DNA from: Collinsella sp.
GTDB taxonomy: Bacteria > Actinomycetota > Coriobacteriia > Coriobacteriales > Coriobacteriaceae
DNA length: 64,000 nucleotides
NCBI GenBank assembly: GCA_019419525.1
Contig: DXZU01000001.1
Location: 125,746-189,745 of the forward strand
Direction of reading: 5' to 3'
The notes under the pieces are model-generated. The model ran no database searches. It saw only the letters and a program-made list of their open reading frames with translations, and was not told the DNA's origin. Positions within the stretch are counted from its first letter, which is position 1. The number at the start of each line of letters is the position of its first letter. The position numbers were made by a program, and so were the translations under genes. This document shows positions 25,914 through 33,466 of the stretch, one piece after another.

Positions 25914-25942
25914 TTGACCACGAACAGCCGTTCGTTTATTAT
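25914..25942 (+). promoter_or_regulatory. recA promoter
   Basis: TTGACC (25914-25919) and TATTAT (25937-25942) are separated by exactly 17 bp. The LexA box sits wholly in the spacer, so LexA binding would block RNA polymerase. Confidence 0.75.
25921..25934 (+). promoter_or_regulatory. LexA (SOS) box of recA
   Basis: CGAACAGCCGTTCG is a perfect Gram-positive SOS box (CGAAC-N4-GTTCG), matching the three boxes upstream of lexA in this same window. Confidence 0.9.
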
Positions 25943-25972
25943 CGATGCAGGTTGTTAAGAGGAGGGCTATTC

Positions 25973-27121
25973 ATGGCCAAGAATTCAGGTCCCGTACGTA
26001 CCGTTCATGCTCGCACGACGGGTAAAGAGCGCGATGAGATGATCGCCACCACCAAGGCCGAGATCGAGAAGAAATTCGGCCAGGGTTCCATCATGAGGTA
26101 CGGCGACGGTGGCCCCGAGCTCGAGGTCGAGGCCATTCCCACGGGCGCCCTGGCCCTCGATGCCGCGCTGGGTATCGGCGGTGTGCCGCGCGGCCGCATC
26201 GTCGAGATCTACGGTCCCGAGTCCTCCGGTAAGACGACGCTTTCGCTCGAGATCTTGGCCGAGGCCCAGGCAATGGGTGGCGTTGTGGCATTTATCGATG
26301 CCGAGCACGCGCTCGATCCCACGTATGCCGCGCGCATCGGCGTGGATATCGACGAGGTGCTCATTTCCCAGCCCGATACGGGTGAGCAGGCGCTCGAGAT
26401 TGTTGACATGCTTGTGCGTTCCGGCGCCATCGATGCCATCGTCGTCGACTCCGTCGCCGCGCTGACCCCGCGTGCCGAGATCGAGGGAGAAATTGGCGAC
26501 ACTACGGTCGGTCTTCAGGCTCGCCTGATGAGTCAGGCGCTCCGCAAACTCGCCGGCTCGCTGTCCAAGTCCAACACGACGTGCATCTTCATTAACCAGC
26601 TGCGTGAGAAGATCGGCGTCATGTTCGGCAACCCCGAGACTACGACGGGCGGCCGCGCCCTTAAGTTCTTCTCTTCGGTGCGTATCGACATTCGCCGTAT
26701 CGACAGCATTAAGCTTAAGGACGAGGTTATCGGTAACCGCGTGCGCGCCAAGGTCGTTAAGAACAAGGTGGCAGCTCCGTTCCGTTCTGCTGAGTTCGAC
26801 ATCATGTACGGTACGGGCATCTCTAAGGAGGGCTCGATTCTGGACATGGCTGTCGAGTGCGGCATCTGCAAGAAGATGGGCTCCTGGTTTGCCTATGGCG
26901 AGGACAAGCTCGGCAACGGTCGCGAGGCCGCCAAGGCGTTCCTGCGCGAACACCCCGATTGCGCTGACGAGATTGAGCATAAGGTCCGCCTTGCCTGCGG
27001 ACTTGAGTTTGATGACGATGCTCCGTCCGAGGTCGAGCTGACCGATCAGCCAGCGCCTGAGGAGTTTGACGAGCTTTACGCCATCGATGGTTCCGCCATG
27101 CTCGATGACGACGACGAGTAG
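25973..27121 (+). CDS. recA: Recombinase RecA
   Basis: RecA forms the ATP-dependent filament for homologous recombination and triggers LexA self-cleavage. The 382-residue product has Walker A GPESSGKTT near residue 81, the MAW-type region, the L2 segment around NQLREKIGVMFGNPETTTGG and a long acidic tail ending in DDDDE. ATG at 25973 follows AGAGGAGGG. An upstream in-frame start at 25952 would put the ribosome binding site inside the gene. Expression is SOS-controlled (box at 25921-25934). Confidence 0.98.
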   Translation: MAKNSGPVRTVHARTTGKERDEMIATTKAEIEKKFGQGSIMRYGDGGPELEVEAIPTGALALDAALGIGGVPRGRIVEIYGPESSGKTTLSLEILAEAQAMGGVVAFIDAEHALDPTYAARIGVDIDEVLISQPDTGEQALEIVDMLVRSGAIDAIVVDSVAALTPRAEIEGEIGDTTVGLQARLMSQALRKLAGSLSKSNTTCIFINQLREKIGVMFGNPETTTGGRALKFFSSVRIDIRRIDSIKLKDEVIGNRVRAKVVKNKVAAPFRSAEFDIMYGTGISKEGSILDMAVECGICKKMGSWFAYGEDKLGNGREAAKAFLREHPDCADEIEHKVRLACGLEFDDDAPSEVELTDQPAPEEFDELYAIDGSAMLDDDDE

Positions 27122-27132
27122 CGGTTACGCTC

Positions 27133-27825
27133 ATGTCGTATACGGTGACCGAGGCCACGGTCGTCTTTCCCGATAAGAAGGCGGTCTCCTCGTTCTCGAG
27201 CGGGTATGCGTCCAAAAAGCCTTGCGCACATATCGATTGTGAGCTTGAGGGCGGTTTTGAGCGGTCCATTTGGATTCCCGTGCGGGTCGCGCGGCTGTAT
27301 GTCAAAAACCGCCCCGATCTTCCCTGTGATTGGGACAACTTCCGTGAGGCGGTGCAGCTCATTGAGCGTAAATGTGCACTTACCATGGTGACCGAGATGT
27401 TATCGCGCCGCGACCATGCGACGGGTGAGGTCCGTGACAAGCTGGCTCGCTACGGCTTTCACCAGCCTGCGATCGATTTCGCCGTCGAGCGCGCCACCGA
27501 GTATCGTTTTTTAGACGAGAGCCGCTTTTGCTCGTACTTTATCGAGGAGCGCAAGCGGCGCGGTTGGGGACAGCGCAAAATCGAGACCGAGCTCAAGCGC
27601 CGTCATGTCGTGCTCGATGACATTCCCGGTTATCCCGAGGAATATTTTGCCGTCGAAGACGATTTGGCGCGTGCGTCAGCCCTGCTCGCCAAGCGGCGTG
27701 TTCCAGAGACGCGCGGATTCGAAAAACTGGTTCGGTTTTTGATGGGAAAGGGCTTTTCGTATCACATCGCCGCCGATGCCGTTAAGGCACGTCTCGATGC
27801 CGAATGTGAGGAATGTGCGCTTTAG
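27133..27825 (+). CDS. recX: Regulatory protein RecX
   Basis: RecX modulates RecA filaments. The 230-residue product has the tandem three-helix RecX repeats in its C-terminal half (LSRRDHATGEVRDKLARYGF, YFIEERKRRGWGQRKIETELKRRHV, LVRFLMGKGFSYHIAADAVK). The N-terminal 75 residues are a less conserved extension. It begins 11 bases after recA, so it is very likely cotranscribed and SOS-induced. No terminator with a T tract is evident after it. Confidence 0.88.
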   Translation: MSYTVTEATVVFPDKKAVSSFSSGYASKKPCAHIDCELEGGFERSIWIPVRVARLYVKNRPDLPCDWDNFREAVQLIERKCALTMVTEMLSRRDHATGEVRDKLARYGFHQPAIDFAVERATEYRFLDESRFCSYFIEERKRRGWGQRKIETELKRRHVVLDDIPGYPEEYFAVEDDLARASALLAKRRVPETRGFEKLVRFLMGKGFSYHIAADAVKARLDAECEECAL

Positions 27826-27887
27826 GCGTATGCGTTTTGTGGCCCTGCCGTTCACCGCGTTTTAGCCGCCGTGCTGGGGCCATTTAT

Positions 27888-27916
27888 TTGACAGTTGTTG
27901 TGGTTCAACGTACGAT
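27888..27916 (+). promoter_or_regulatory. Promoter of rny operon
   Basis: TTGACA (27888-27893), 17 bp, TACGAT (27911-27916). It gives a leader of about 160 bases before rny. A second TACGAT occurs before spoVS. Confidence 0.7.
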
Positions 27917-28021
27917 AAACACTGTCATTTGCTTTGTGATATGTGCTCATCTGTGATGAGTTTGTTTATATGTTTATCTGTATCCGACCCGCATAAGCTG
28001 CGCCCATATTACTCAAATGTC

Positions 28022-28047
28022 GCGAGCCGTTCGTAAGGACGGTTCGC
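28022..28047 (+). promoter_or_regulatory. Stem-loop in the rny leader
   Basis: GCGAGCCGT (28022-28030) pairs with ACGGTTCGC (28039-28047, one G-T pair), followed by TTTG, 35 bases before rny. It may act as a weak attenuator or RNase Y target. A smaller stem, CTCATC/GATGAG, lies earlier in the leader. Confidence 0.45.
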
Positions 28048-28082
28048 TTTGTTGTGTAACGAATCCATAAAAAGGAGTGAGC

Positions 28083-29633
28083 ATGCCTATCATTGCAGCG
28101 CTCGTTGGCATCGTTTTGGGTGCCGTCGCCGCCATTGCCTACATGCGCACCGCCAAGCAGGGTAGTCTTCACGAGGCCGACGAAAAGATTCAGTCGGCAC
28201 ACGCACAGGCTGAGTCCCTGATCGGTGATGCTAAGCGTCAGGCCGAGACCCTCAAAAAAGAGGCTCTGCTCGAGGCTAAAGAGGAGATCATCAAGAACAA
28301 GCAGGCCGCCGAGGCCGAGGACAAGCAGCGTAAGAGCGAGATTCGTACGCTCGAGAACCGCGTGATGCAGCGCGAGGAATCCCTCGATCGCCGTAACGAC
28401 GCTCTCGACAAGCGCGAGCATCAGCTGTCCAGTCAGGCCGGTCAGGTCGAGAAGCGCTCCCGAGAGCTCGAGGAGCTCTGCGCAAAGCAGACCTCCGAGC
28501 TCGAGCGTATCGCCGACCTTACCCGCGAGGACGCCCACAAGGAGCTCCTCGATAAGGTTCGTGGCGAGGTCACCCACGAGGCTGCCACGATCATTCGCGA
28601 GTCCGAGCAGCAGGTTCGCGCCGAGTGCCACAAGACCGCCCAGGAGATTCTGTCCCTGGCGATTCAGCGCTGCGCTGCCGACCACACTGCCGAGGTCACC
28701 GTTACCTCCGTGCACATTCCCTCTGATGACCTCAAGGGCCGTATCATCGGTCGCGAGGGTCGCAACATCCGTACGTTCGAGCAGGTTTCCGGCGTCAACC
28801 TCGTGATCGACGACACGCCCGAGACCGTCGTTCTTTCGAGCTTCGACCCGGTCCGTCGTGAGACCGCCCGTGTTGCCCTCGAGAACCTCATCGCCGACGG
28901 CCGCATTCACCCCGCCCGCATCGAGGAGATGTATCACAAGGCTGCCGACCTGGTTCAGCAGCGCGTGCGCGAGGCTGGCGAGCAGGCTGCCTTCGATACC
29001 GGCATTCACGACCTGCACCCCGAGATCGTCAAGACCCTTGGTGCCCTGCGCTACCGTACCTCGTTTGGTCAGAACGTGCTTCAGCACTCCCTCGAGGTCT
29101 CTGACCTGTGCGGCGTGATGGCTTCCGAGCTTGGCCTGGACGTTGTGACTGCCAAACGCGCCGGCCTGCTGCACGACCTGGGCAAGGCAATCGACCACGA
29201 CGTCGAGGGCCCGCATGCCGTCATCGGCGCCGAGCTTGCCCGCCGTTATGGCGAGAAGCCCGTTATCGTTCATGCTATCGAGGCTCACCATGCCGATGTC
29301 GACCCCAACACGGTACTCGATGTCCTGGTACAGGCCGCCGATGCCGTCTCCGCTTCTCGCCCCGGCGCCCGTCGCGAGTCTGCCGAGAACTACATCAAGC
29401 GTCTTGAGAAGCTCGAGGAGATCGCCAACTCCCATGACGGCGTCGAGCGTACCTATGCCATGCAGGCCGGTCGCGAGGTCCACGTCATGGTTCAGCCGGA
29501 CAAGATCTCCGATGCCCAGTCCACGGTCCTGGCTCACGATATCGCCCATCAGATCGAGGAAGAGATGGAGTATCCCGGTCAGGTGCGCGTCGTCGTGATT
29601 CGCGAGAGCCGCGCTGTCGATATCGCTAAATAA
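28083..29633 (+). CDS. rny: Ribonuclease Y
   Basis: RNase Y is the membrane-bound endonuclease that initiates mRNA decay in many Gram-positive bacteria. The 516-residue product has an N-terminal membrane helix (about residues 1-20) and a long coiled coil to about 200. A KH domain follows with GRIIGREGRNIRTFEQ, then an HD domain (HSLEVSDLCGVM, GLLHDLGKAIDHD). ATG at 28083 is chosen because AAGGAG ends at 28077; the GTG at 28077 overlaps that site. RNase J, PNPase and YbeY also lie in this window. Confidence 0.96.
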   Translation: MPIIAALVGIVLGAVAAIAYMRTAKQGSLHEADEKIQSAHAQAESLIGDAKRQAETLKKEALLEAKEEIIKNKQAAEAEDKQRKSEIRTLENRVMQREESLDRRNDALDKREHQLSSQAGQVEKRSRELEELCAKQTSELERIADLTREDAHKELLDKVRGEVTHEAATIIRESEQQVRAECHKTAQEILSLAIQRCAADHTAEVTVTSVHIPSDDLKGRIIGREGRNIRTFEQVSGVNLVIDDTPETVVLSSFDPVRRETARVALENLIADGRIHPARIEEMYHKAADLVQQRVREAGEQAAFDTGIHDLHPEIVKTLGALRYRTSFGQNVLQHSLEVSDLCGVMASELGLDVVTAKRAGLLHDLGKAIDHDVEGPHAVIGAELARRYGEKPVIVHAIEAHHADVDPNTVLDVLVQAADAVSASRPGARRESAENYIKRLEKLEEIANSHDGVERTYAMQAGREVHVMVQPDKISDAQSTVLAHDIAHQIEEEMEYPGQVRVVVIRESRAVDIAK

Positions 29634-29634
29634 T

Positions 29635-30720
29635 ATGAGCGACGCGAACGAGCTCATCTCATTTATCGCGTCGATGTCGGGGGAGGGCAACCTTCGCGTC
29701 GAGGAGAACCTTGGCGAGGGGTATGTCCGCCTCCGCGTTTCGGAGGCCGAGCGGCGCCAGGCAAAGCACGACATTCAGCATGTCGAGGATATCGTCATCG
29801 AAATGCTCCGTAATGCTCGCGATGCTGGCGCCGACAAGGTCTATCTCGCCACGACCAAGGAAGATGGCGTCCGCACGCTTGTCTTTCTGGATAACGGTTC
29901 GGGCGTTCCGCAGGATATGCAAGAGCGAATCTTCGATGCCCGCGTTACCTCCAAGCTCGAGAGCATGAAGATGGACCGTTGGGGCGTTCACGGTCGTGGC
30001 ATGGCATTGTTTTCGATCAAGCAGAACACCGACGAGGCCCGCGTGGTCACGTCCGGTGTCGATCTTGGCTCAGCCTTTAAGGTGAGTGTTGCGGCCGACC
30101 GCCTCAGCGAGCGTGCCGATCAGTCCAGCTGGCCCCAGGCTGTCAAGGATGAGGACGGGCGTTATGTCTGTGCTCGCGGTCCGCATAATATTATTCGCGC
30201 TGCTTGTGAGTTTGCGCTCGAGGAGTTGCGCGGTTGCGATGTCTATCTTGGTTCTCCGTCTGAGATTGCCGCGACCCTTTATGCTCAGGCGTCAAGTCGG
30301 CTCGATACGTCTCGTCTCCTGTTCATTGACGACGAGAGCGAGCTTCCGGTTGTCGATCGTTTAGGCCTTGCCTCTGATGCCGAGGACTTTATCCGGATCT
30401 GCTCAGGTTTGGGTCTTGAGATGTCCGAGCGCACGGCTCATCGCATTTTGACAGGGCAGATTAAGCCCGTTCGCGGTGTGACCGCGCGTCTGCTGCGCGA
30501 GCGTGATTCGTCTTCGCATGCGCCGGCTCCTGTCGATCTCGCGAAGGATCGTCGTGGGCTACGTATTGCCAAGGATGATATGGCACAGTTTTCGCGTGCT
30601 GTGGAGCGCGACTTTAATGACCTTGCCGCCCGGTACTATCTCAACCTTTGCGGCGACCCAAAGATTCGCGTTTCGCGTGATCGAATCACCGTGACCTTCG
30701 ATCTTGCCAAAGAGGAATAG
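29635..30720 (+). CDS. GHKL-type ATP-binding protein of unknown role
   Basis: The 361-residue product has a clear Bergerat (GHKL) ATP fold: the N box EMLRNARDAGADKVYL with Glu56 and Asn60, DNGSG at 86-90 and WGVHGRGMALFSIK near 116-129. The second half is not recognised and lacks histidine-kinase, MutL or Hsp90 signatures. It starts one base after the rny stop and precedes spoVS. In Bacillus that slot is filled by the phosphodiesterase gene ymdB. A role tied to RNase Y or SpoVS is inference from position alone. Confidence 0.75.
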   Translation: MSDANELISFIASMSGEGNLRVEENLGEGYVRLRVSEAERRQAKHDIQHVEDIVIEMLRNARDAGADKVYLATTKEDGVRTLVFLDNGSGVPQDMQERIFDARVTSKLESMKMDRWGVHGRGMALFSIKQNTDEARVVTSGVDLGSAFKVSVAADRLSERADQSSWPQAVKDEDGRYVCARGPHNIIRAACEFALEELRGCDVYLGSPSEIAATLYAQASSRLDTSRLLFIDDESELPVVDRLGLASDAEDFIRICSGLGLEMSERTAHRILTGQIKPVRGVTARLLRERDSSSHAPAPVDLAKDRRGLRIAKDDMAQFSRAVERDFNDLAARYYLNLCGDPKIRVSRDRITVTFDLAKEE

Positions 30721-30726
30721 TACCTT

Positions 30727-30748
30727 TACCGAGTCCACTCGGTACGAT
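30727..30748 (+). promoter_or_regulatory. Palindrome and -10 element before spoVS
   Basis: TACCGAG (30727-30733) and CTCGGTA (30738-30744) form an inverted repeat that runs into TACGAT (30743-30748), the same -10 hexamer as the rny promoter. The palindrome could be an operator or a small hairpin; there is no good -35. Confidence 0.4.
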
Positions 30749-30794
30749 AAAGTTATTGCAGTTAAAACGTACTTTTAAACGCAGGAGTTTCTTC

Positions 30795-31112
30795 ATGGAT
30801 TGCCTGAAGGTATCAAGCAAATCATCGCCCGCGTCCGTTGCCGGCGCCATTGCCGGCATGGTCAAGGATGGTGTACCCGTCAACATTCAGTGTGTCGGCG
30901 CCGGTGCGGTCAACCAGGCCATTAAGGCCGTGGCTATCGCGCGCGGTTTTTTGATTCCAACCGGTTTTGATATTTCCTGCGCGCCTGTGTTCTCCAACAT
31001 TCTCATTAACGGGGAGTCGCGCACGGCCATCCGCCTTTCTATCTACGTTCACCAGATCAATCGAGCTGCTATGGATAACGTCGTCATGGATGATGTTAAG
31101 CCTGTGGCATAG
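30795..31112 (+). CDS. spoVS: SpoVS family protein
   Basis: The 105-residue product matches SpoVS, a small Alba-like dimeric protein: LKVSSKSSPASVAGAIAGMV, VNIQCVGAGAVNQAIKAVAIARGF, ICSAPVF-like region. In Bacillus it affects spore coat and septum formation. This organism shows no sporulation genes in the window, so the role must be vegetative. The start at 30795 has AGGAG 9-13 bases upstream; a TTG at 30756 extends the frame but lacks one. The C-terminus is about 20 residues longer than in Bacillus. miaB follows after 45 bases. Confidence 0.9.
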   Translation: MDCLKVSSKSSPASVAGAIAGMVKDGVPVNIQCVGAGAVNQAIKAVAIARGFLIPTGFDISCAPVFSNILINGESRTAIRLSIYVHQINRAAMDNVVMDDVKPVA

Positions 31113-31157
31113 CTTCTGATTGCCTCGTTTAGCTCCCCATCGTTAGGACTTATGCAC

Positions 31158-32528
31158 ATGGACCAGCGTTCTGTACGCGATATTCTTGCCGGTAAAACCT
31201 ACTTTATCCGCACCTTTGGCTGCCAGATGAATCAGCACGACTCTGAGCGCGTAAGCGGTCTGCTCGATTCGTATGGTTGCCTCATGGCGCTCGATCCCGA
31301 GCATGCCGATATCGTTGTCTTCATGACATGCTGCGTGCGCGAGGCCGCCGATACTCGCCTGTACGGCCAGTGCAATTCCTGCAAAAGCCTGCCGCCTTCG
31401 CCTTCGGGCAAGCGTGTGGTTGCCGTGGGCGGCTGCATCGCGCAGCGCGATGGAGAGGGTCTGCTTACCAACGTCGATAACGTCAATGTCATTTTTGGCA
31501 CGCATTCCATCGCACATGTGGCCGAGCTCATTGCCGAGGCGTTCCTTGACGGCAAGCGTCATATCCGCACCAATGAGCATGAGGATACGGATGCCATGAG
31601 CATGCCGTGGCATCGCGAGACCCAGTATCACGCCTGGGTGCCCATCATGACGGGCTGCAATAATTTCTGCACCTATTGCATCGTGCCGTACGTGCGCGGT
31701 CGCGAAAAGAGCCGCCCCTTCGAGGAGATTGTCGACGAGGTGACCGGTTTGGTGCGCCAGGGCGTGCGCGAGATCACACTGTTGGGCCAAAACGTTAACT
31801 CATATGGTCGCGATCTGTTTGGCAAGCCGCGTTTTGCCGATTTGCTGCGCGCCGTAGGCGATACGGGTGTGGAGCGCATCTTCTTTACATCTTCACATCC
31901 CAAGGACCTGCTGCCCGAGACCATCGACGCCATGGCCGAGACGCCTGCCGTTATGCCGCAGCTGCACTTGGCTGTCCAGTCAGGTTCGACACGGATCCTC
32001 AAAGAGATGAATCGCCGTTATACACGCGAGGACTATCTGGGCCTTGTCGATCGCATTCGCAACCGCATGCCCGATATCGCGCTCTCGACCGACATTATCG
32101 TTGGCTTCCCGGGCGAGACTGAAGAAGACTTTGAGCAGACGCTCTCACTTGCCGAGACGGTCCGCTATGCTCAGGCCTATACCTTCATCTATTCCAAGCG
32201 CGCCGGTACCCCGGCCGCCGAGATTGACGATCCTACGCCGCATGAGGTTATTCTCGAGCGTTTCAACCGCCTGGTTAAGGTTATCGAGACCACGGCACAC
32301 GAGTATAATCAGGGCGAGCTTCATACTGTGGTGCCGGTGCTCATTGAGGGAACGAGTAAAAAGAACGACGCGGTCCTGCTGGGCAAGAGTCCCAAGAATC
32401 AGACCGTGCATGCGCCTATCCCCGAGGGTTACAGCATCGATCAGCTTGTTGGCAAGATCGTTGATGTTGACGTTGACGTTGCCAAGACCTGGTATTTGTC
32501 CGGCTCCGTTGTGGGCGAGCCGCGCTAA
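31158..32528 (+). CDS. miaB: tRNA i6A37 methylthiotransferase MiaB
   Basis: MiaB converts i6A37 in tRNA to ms2i6A37, acting after MiaA, which is encoded next. The 456-residue product has FIRTFGCQMNQHDSERVSG, CCVREAAD, the radical-SAM motif CNNFCTYC with IVPYVRGREKSR, and a C-terminal TRAM domain. The usual NTC triplet around the second cluster cysteine reads MTC (residues VFMTCCVRE). ATG at 31158 is preferred over ATG at 31152 because AGGA lies at 31145-31148. It overlaps miaA by one base (TAATG). Confidence 0.94.
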   Translation: MDQRSVRDILAGKTYFIRTFGCQMNQHDSERVSGLLDSYGCLMALDPEHADIVVFMTCCVREAADTRLYGQCNSCKSLPPSPSGKRVVAVGGCIAQRDGEGLLTNVDNVNVIFGTHSIAHVAELIAEAFLDGKRHIRTNEHEDTDAMSMPWHRETQYHAWVPIMTGCNNFCTYCIVPYVRGREKSRPFEEIVDEVTGLVRQGVREITLLGQNVNSYGRDLFGKPRFADLLRAVGDTGVERIFFTSSHPKDLLPETIDAMAETPAVMPQLHLAVQSGSTRILKEMNRRYTREDYLGLVDRIRNRMPDIALSTDIIVGFPGETEEDFEQTLSLAETVRYAQAYTFIYSKRAGTPAAEIDDPTPHEVILERFNRLVKVIETTAHEYNQGELHTVVPVLIEGTSKKNDAVLLGKSPKNQTVHAPIPEGYSIDQLVGKIVDVDVDVAKTWYLSGSVVGEPR

Positions 32529-33466
32529 TGGTTTCTCCCGGGGCAGGTCTTTCCGCCGTTGCGATCGTCGGTCCGACGGCGGTTGGTAAGAGTGATGTTG
32601 CCGACCGTTTGGCCGCTCGTCTTTCGTCCGAAGTGCTGTCGTGCGATGCGATGCAAATCTATCGCGGCATGGACATCGGCACCGCAAAGATGGCGCCCAA
32701 TGAGTGTACGGCGCCGCTGCGTCTCGTCGACATTGTAGAGCCGGGTGTGGCATATTCTGCTGCGCTTTATCAGGCTGACGCTCGCGCGCATGTTGAACGT
32801 CTCCTTGGTTCGGGTTGCCTGCCGGTTTTTTGCGGAGGTACGGGGCTGTATCTTAAGGCTGCCCTTGATGAGATGGATTTTCCCTCGGGCGAGCTTGAGG
32901 ACGATCGTCGCGCGGGGTATCAGGAACTTGCCGAGCGCATAGGCGAGGAAGCGCTGCACGCGCTGCTTGCCGAGCGTGACCCCGAGTCCGCTGCGGTCAT
33001 CCACCCCCATAATGTTCGTCGCGTGATTCGCGCGCTCGAAATGCACGATGATGGAGTGTCCTACGCGCAGCAAAAGTCTCAGTTTAGTGTTCCGCGCGAG
33101 CATTATCATGCTCTGTGGTTTGGTCTGACGCGTAATCGCGAGGTGCTCTACGAGCGCATTAACCTGCGCGTCGACCTGATGTTTGAGCAGGGCCTTGTCG
33201 ATGAGGTCCGCGGTCTTATGGGCCAGGGGCTGGGAGATGCCCTGACGTCGATGCAGGCAATTGGCTATAAAGAGATCATCGATGCTTTCAATGGTGTGAT
33301 GAGCATGGATGAGGCTCGCGAACTCATCAAGATGCGTTCGCGTCGTTATGCCAAACGTCAGCTTTCGTGGTTTAAGCGCGATGACCGTATCGTGTGGTTT
33401 GATATGGATGAATGTACGATCGATGAGGTCGTTGAGGATATCCTGCATCGTATTGAGGCTGCCTAA
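32528..33466 (+). CDS. miaA: tRNA dimethylallyltransferase
   Basis: MiaA transfers dimethylallyl to A37 of tRNAs reading UNN codons. The 312-residue product has the P-loop GPTAVGKS near residues 15-22, then SCDAMQIYRGMDIGTAK and GGTGLY. RRVIRALEM and AIGYKEII close the catalytic region. Its ATG overlaps the miaB stop and its stop overlaps the hflX start, giving a translationally coupled miaB-miaA-hflX operon that performs two sequential modifications of the same nucleotide. Confidence 0.95.
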   Translation: MVSPGAGLSAVAIVGPTAVGKSDVADRLAARLSSEVLSCDAMQIYRGMDIGTAKMAPNECTAPLRLVDIVEPGVAYSAALYQADARAHVERLLGSGCLPVFCGGTGLYLKAALDEMDFPSGELEDDRRAGYQELAERIGEEALHALLAERDPESAAVIHPHNVRRVIRALEMHDDGVSYAQQKSQFSVPREHYHALWFGLTRNREVLYERINLRVDLMFEQGLVDEVRGLMGQGLGDALTSMQAIGYKEIIDAFNGVMSMDEARELIKMRSRRYAKRQLSWFKRDDRIVWFDMDECTIDEVVEDILHRIEAA

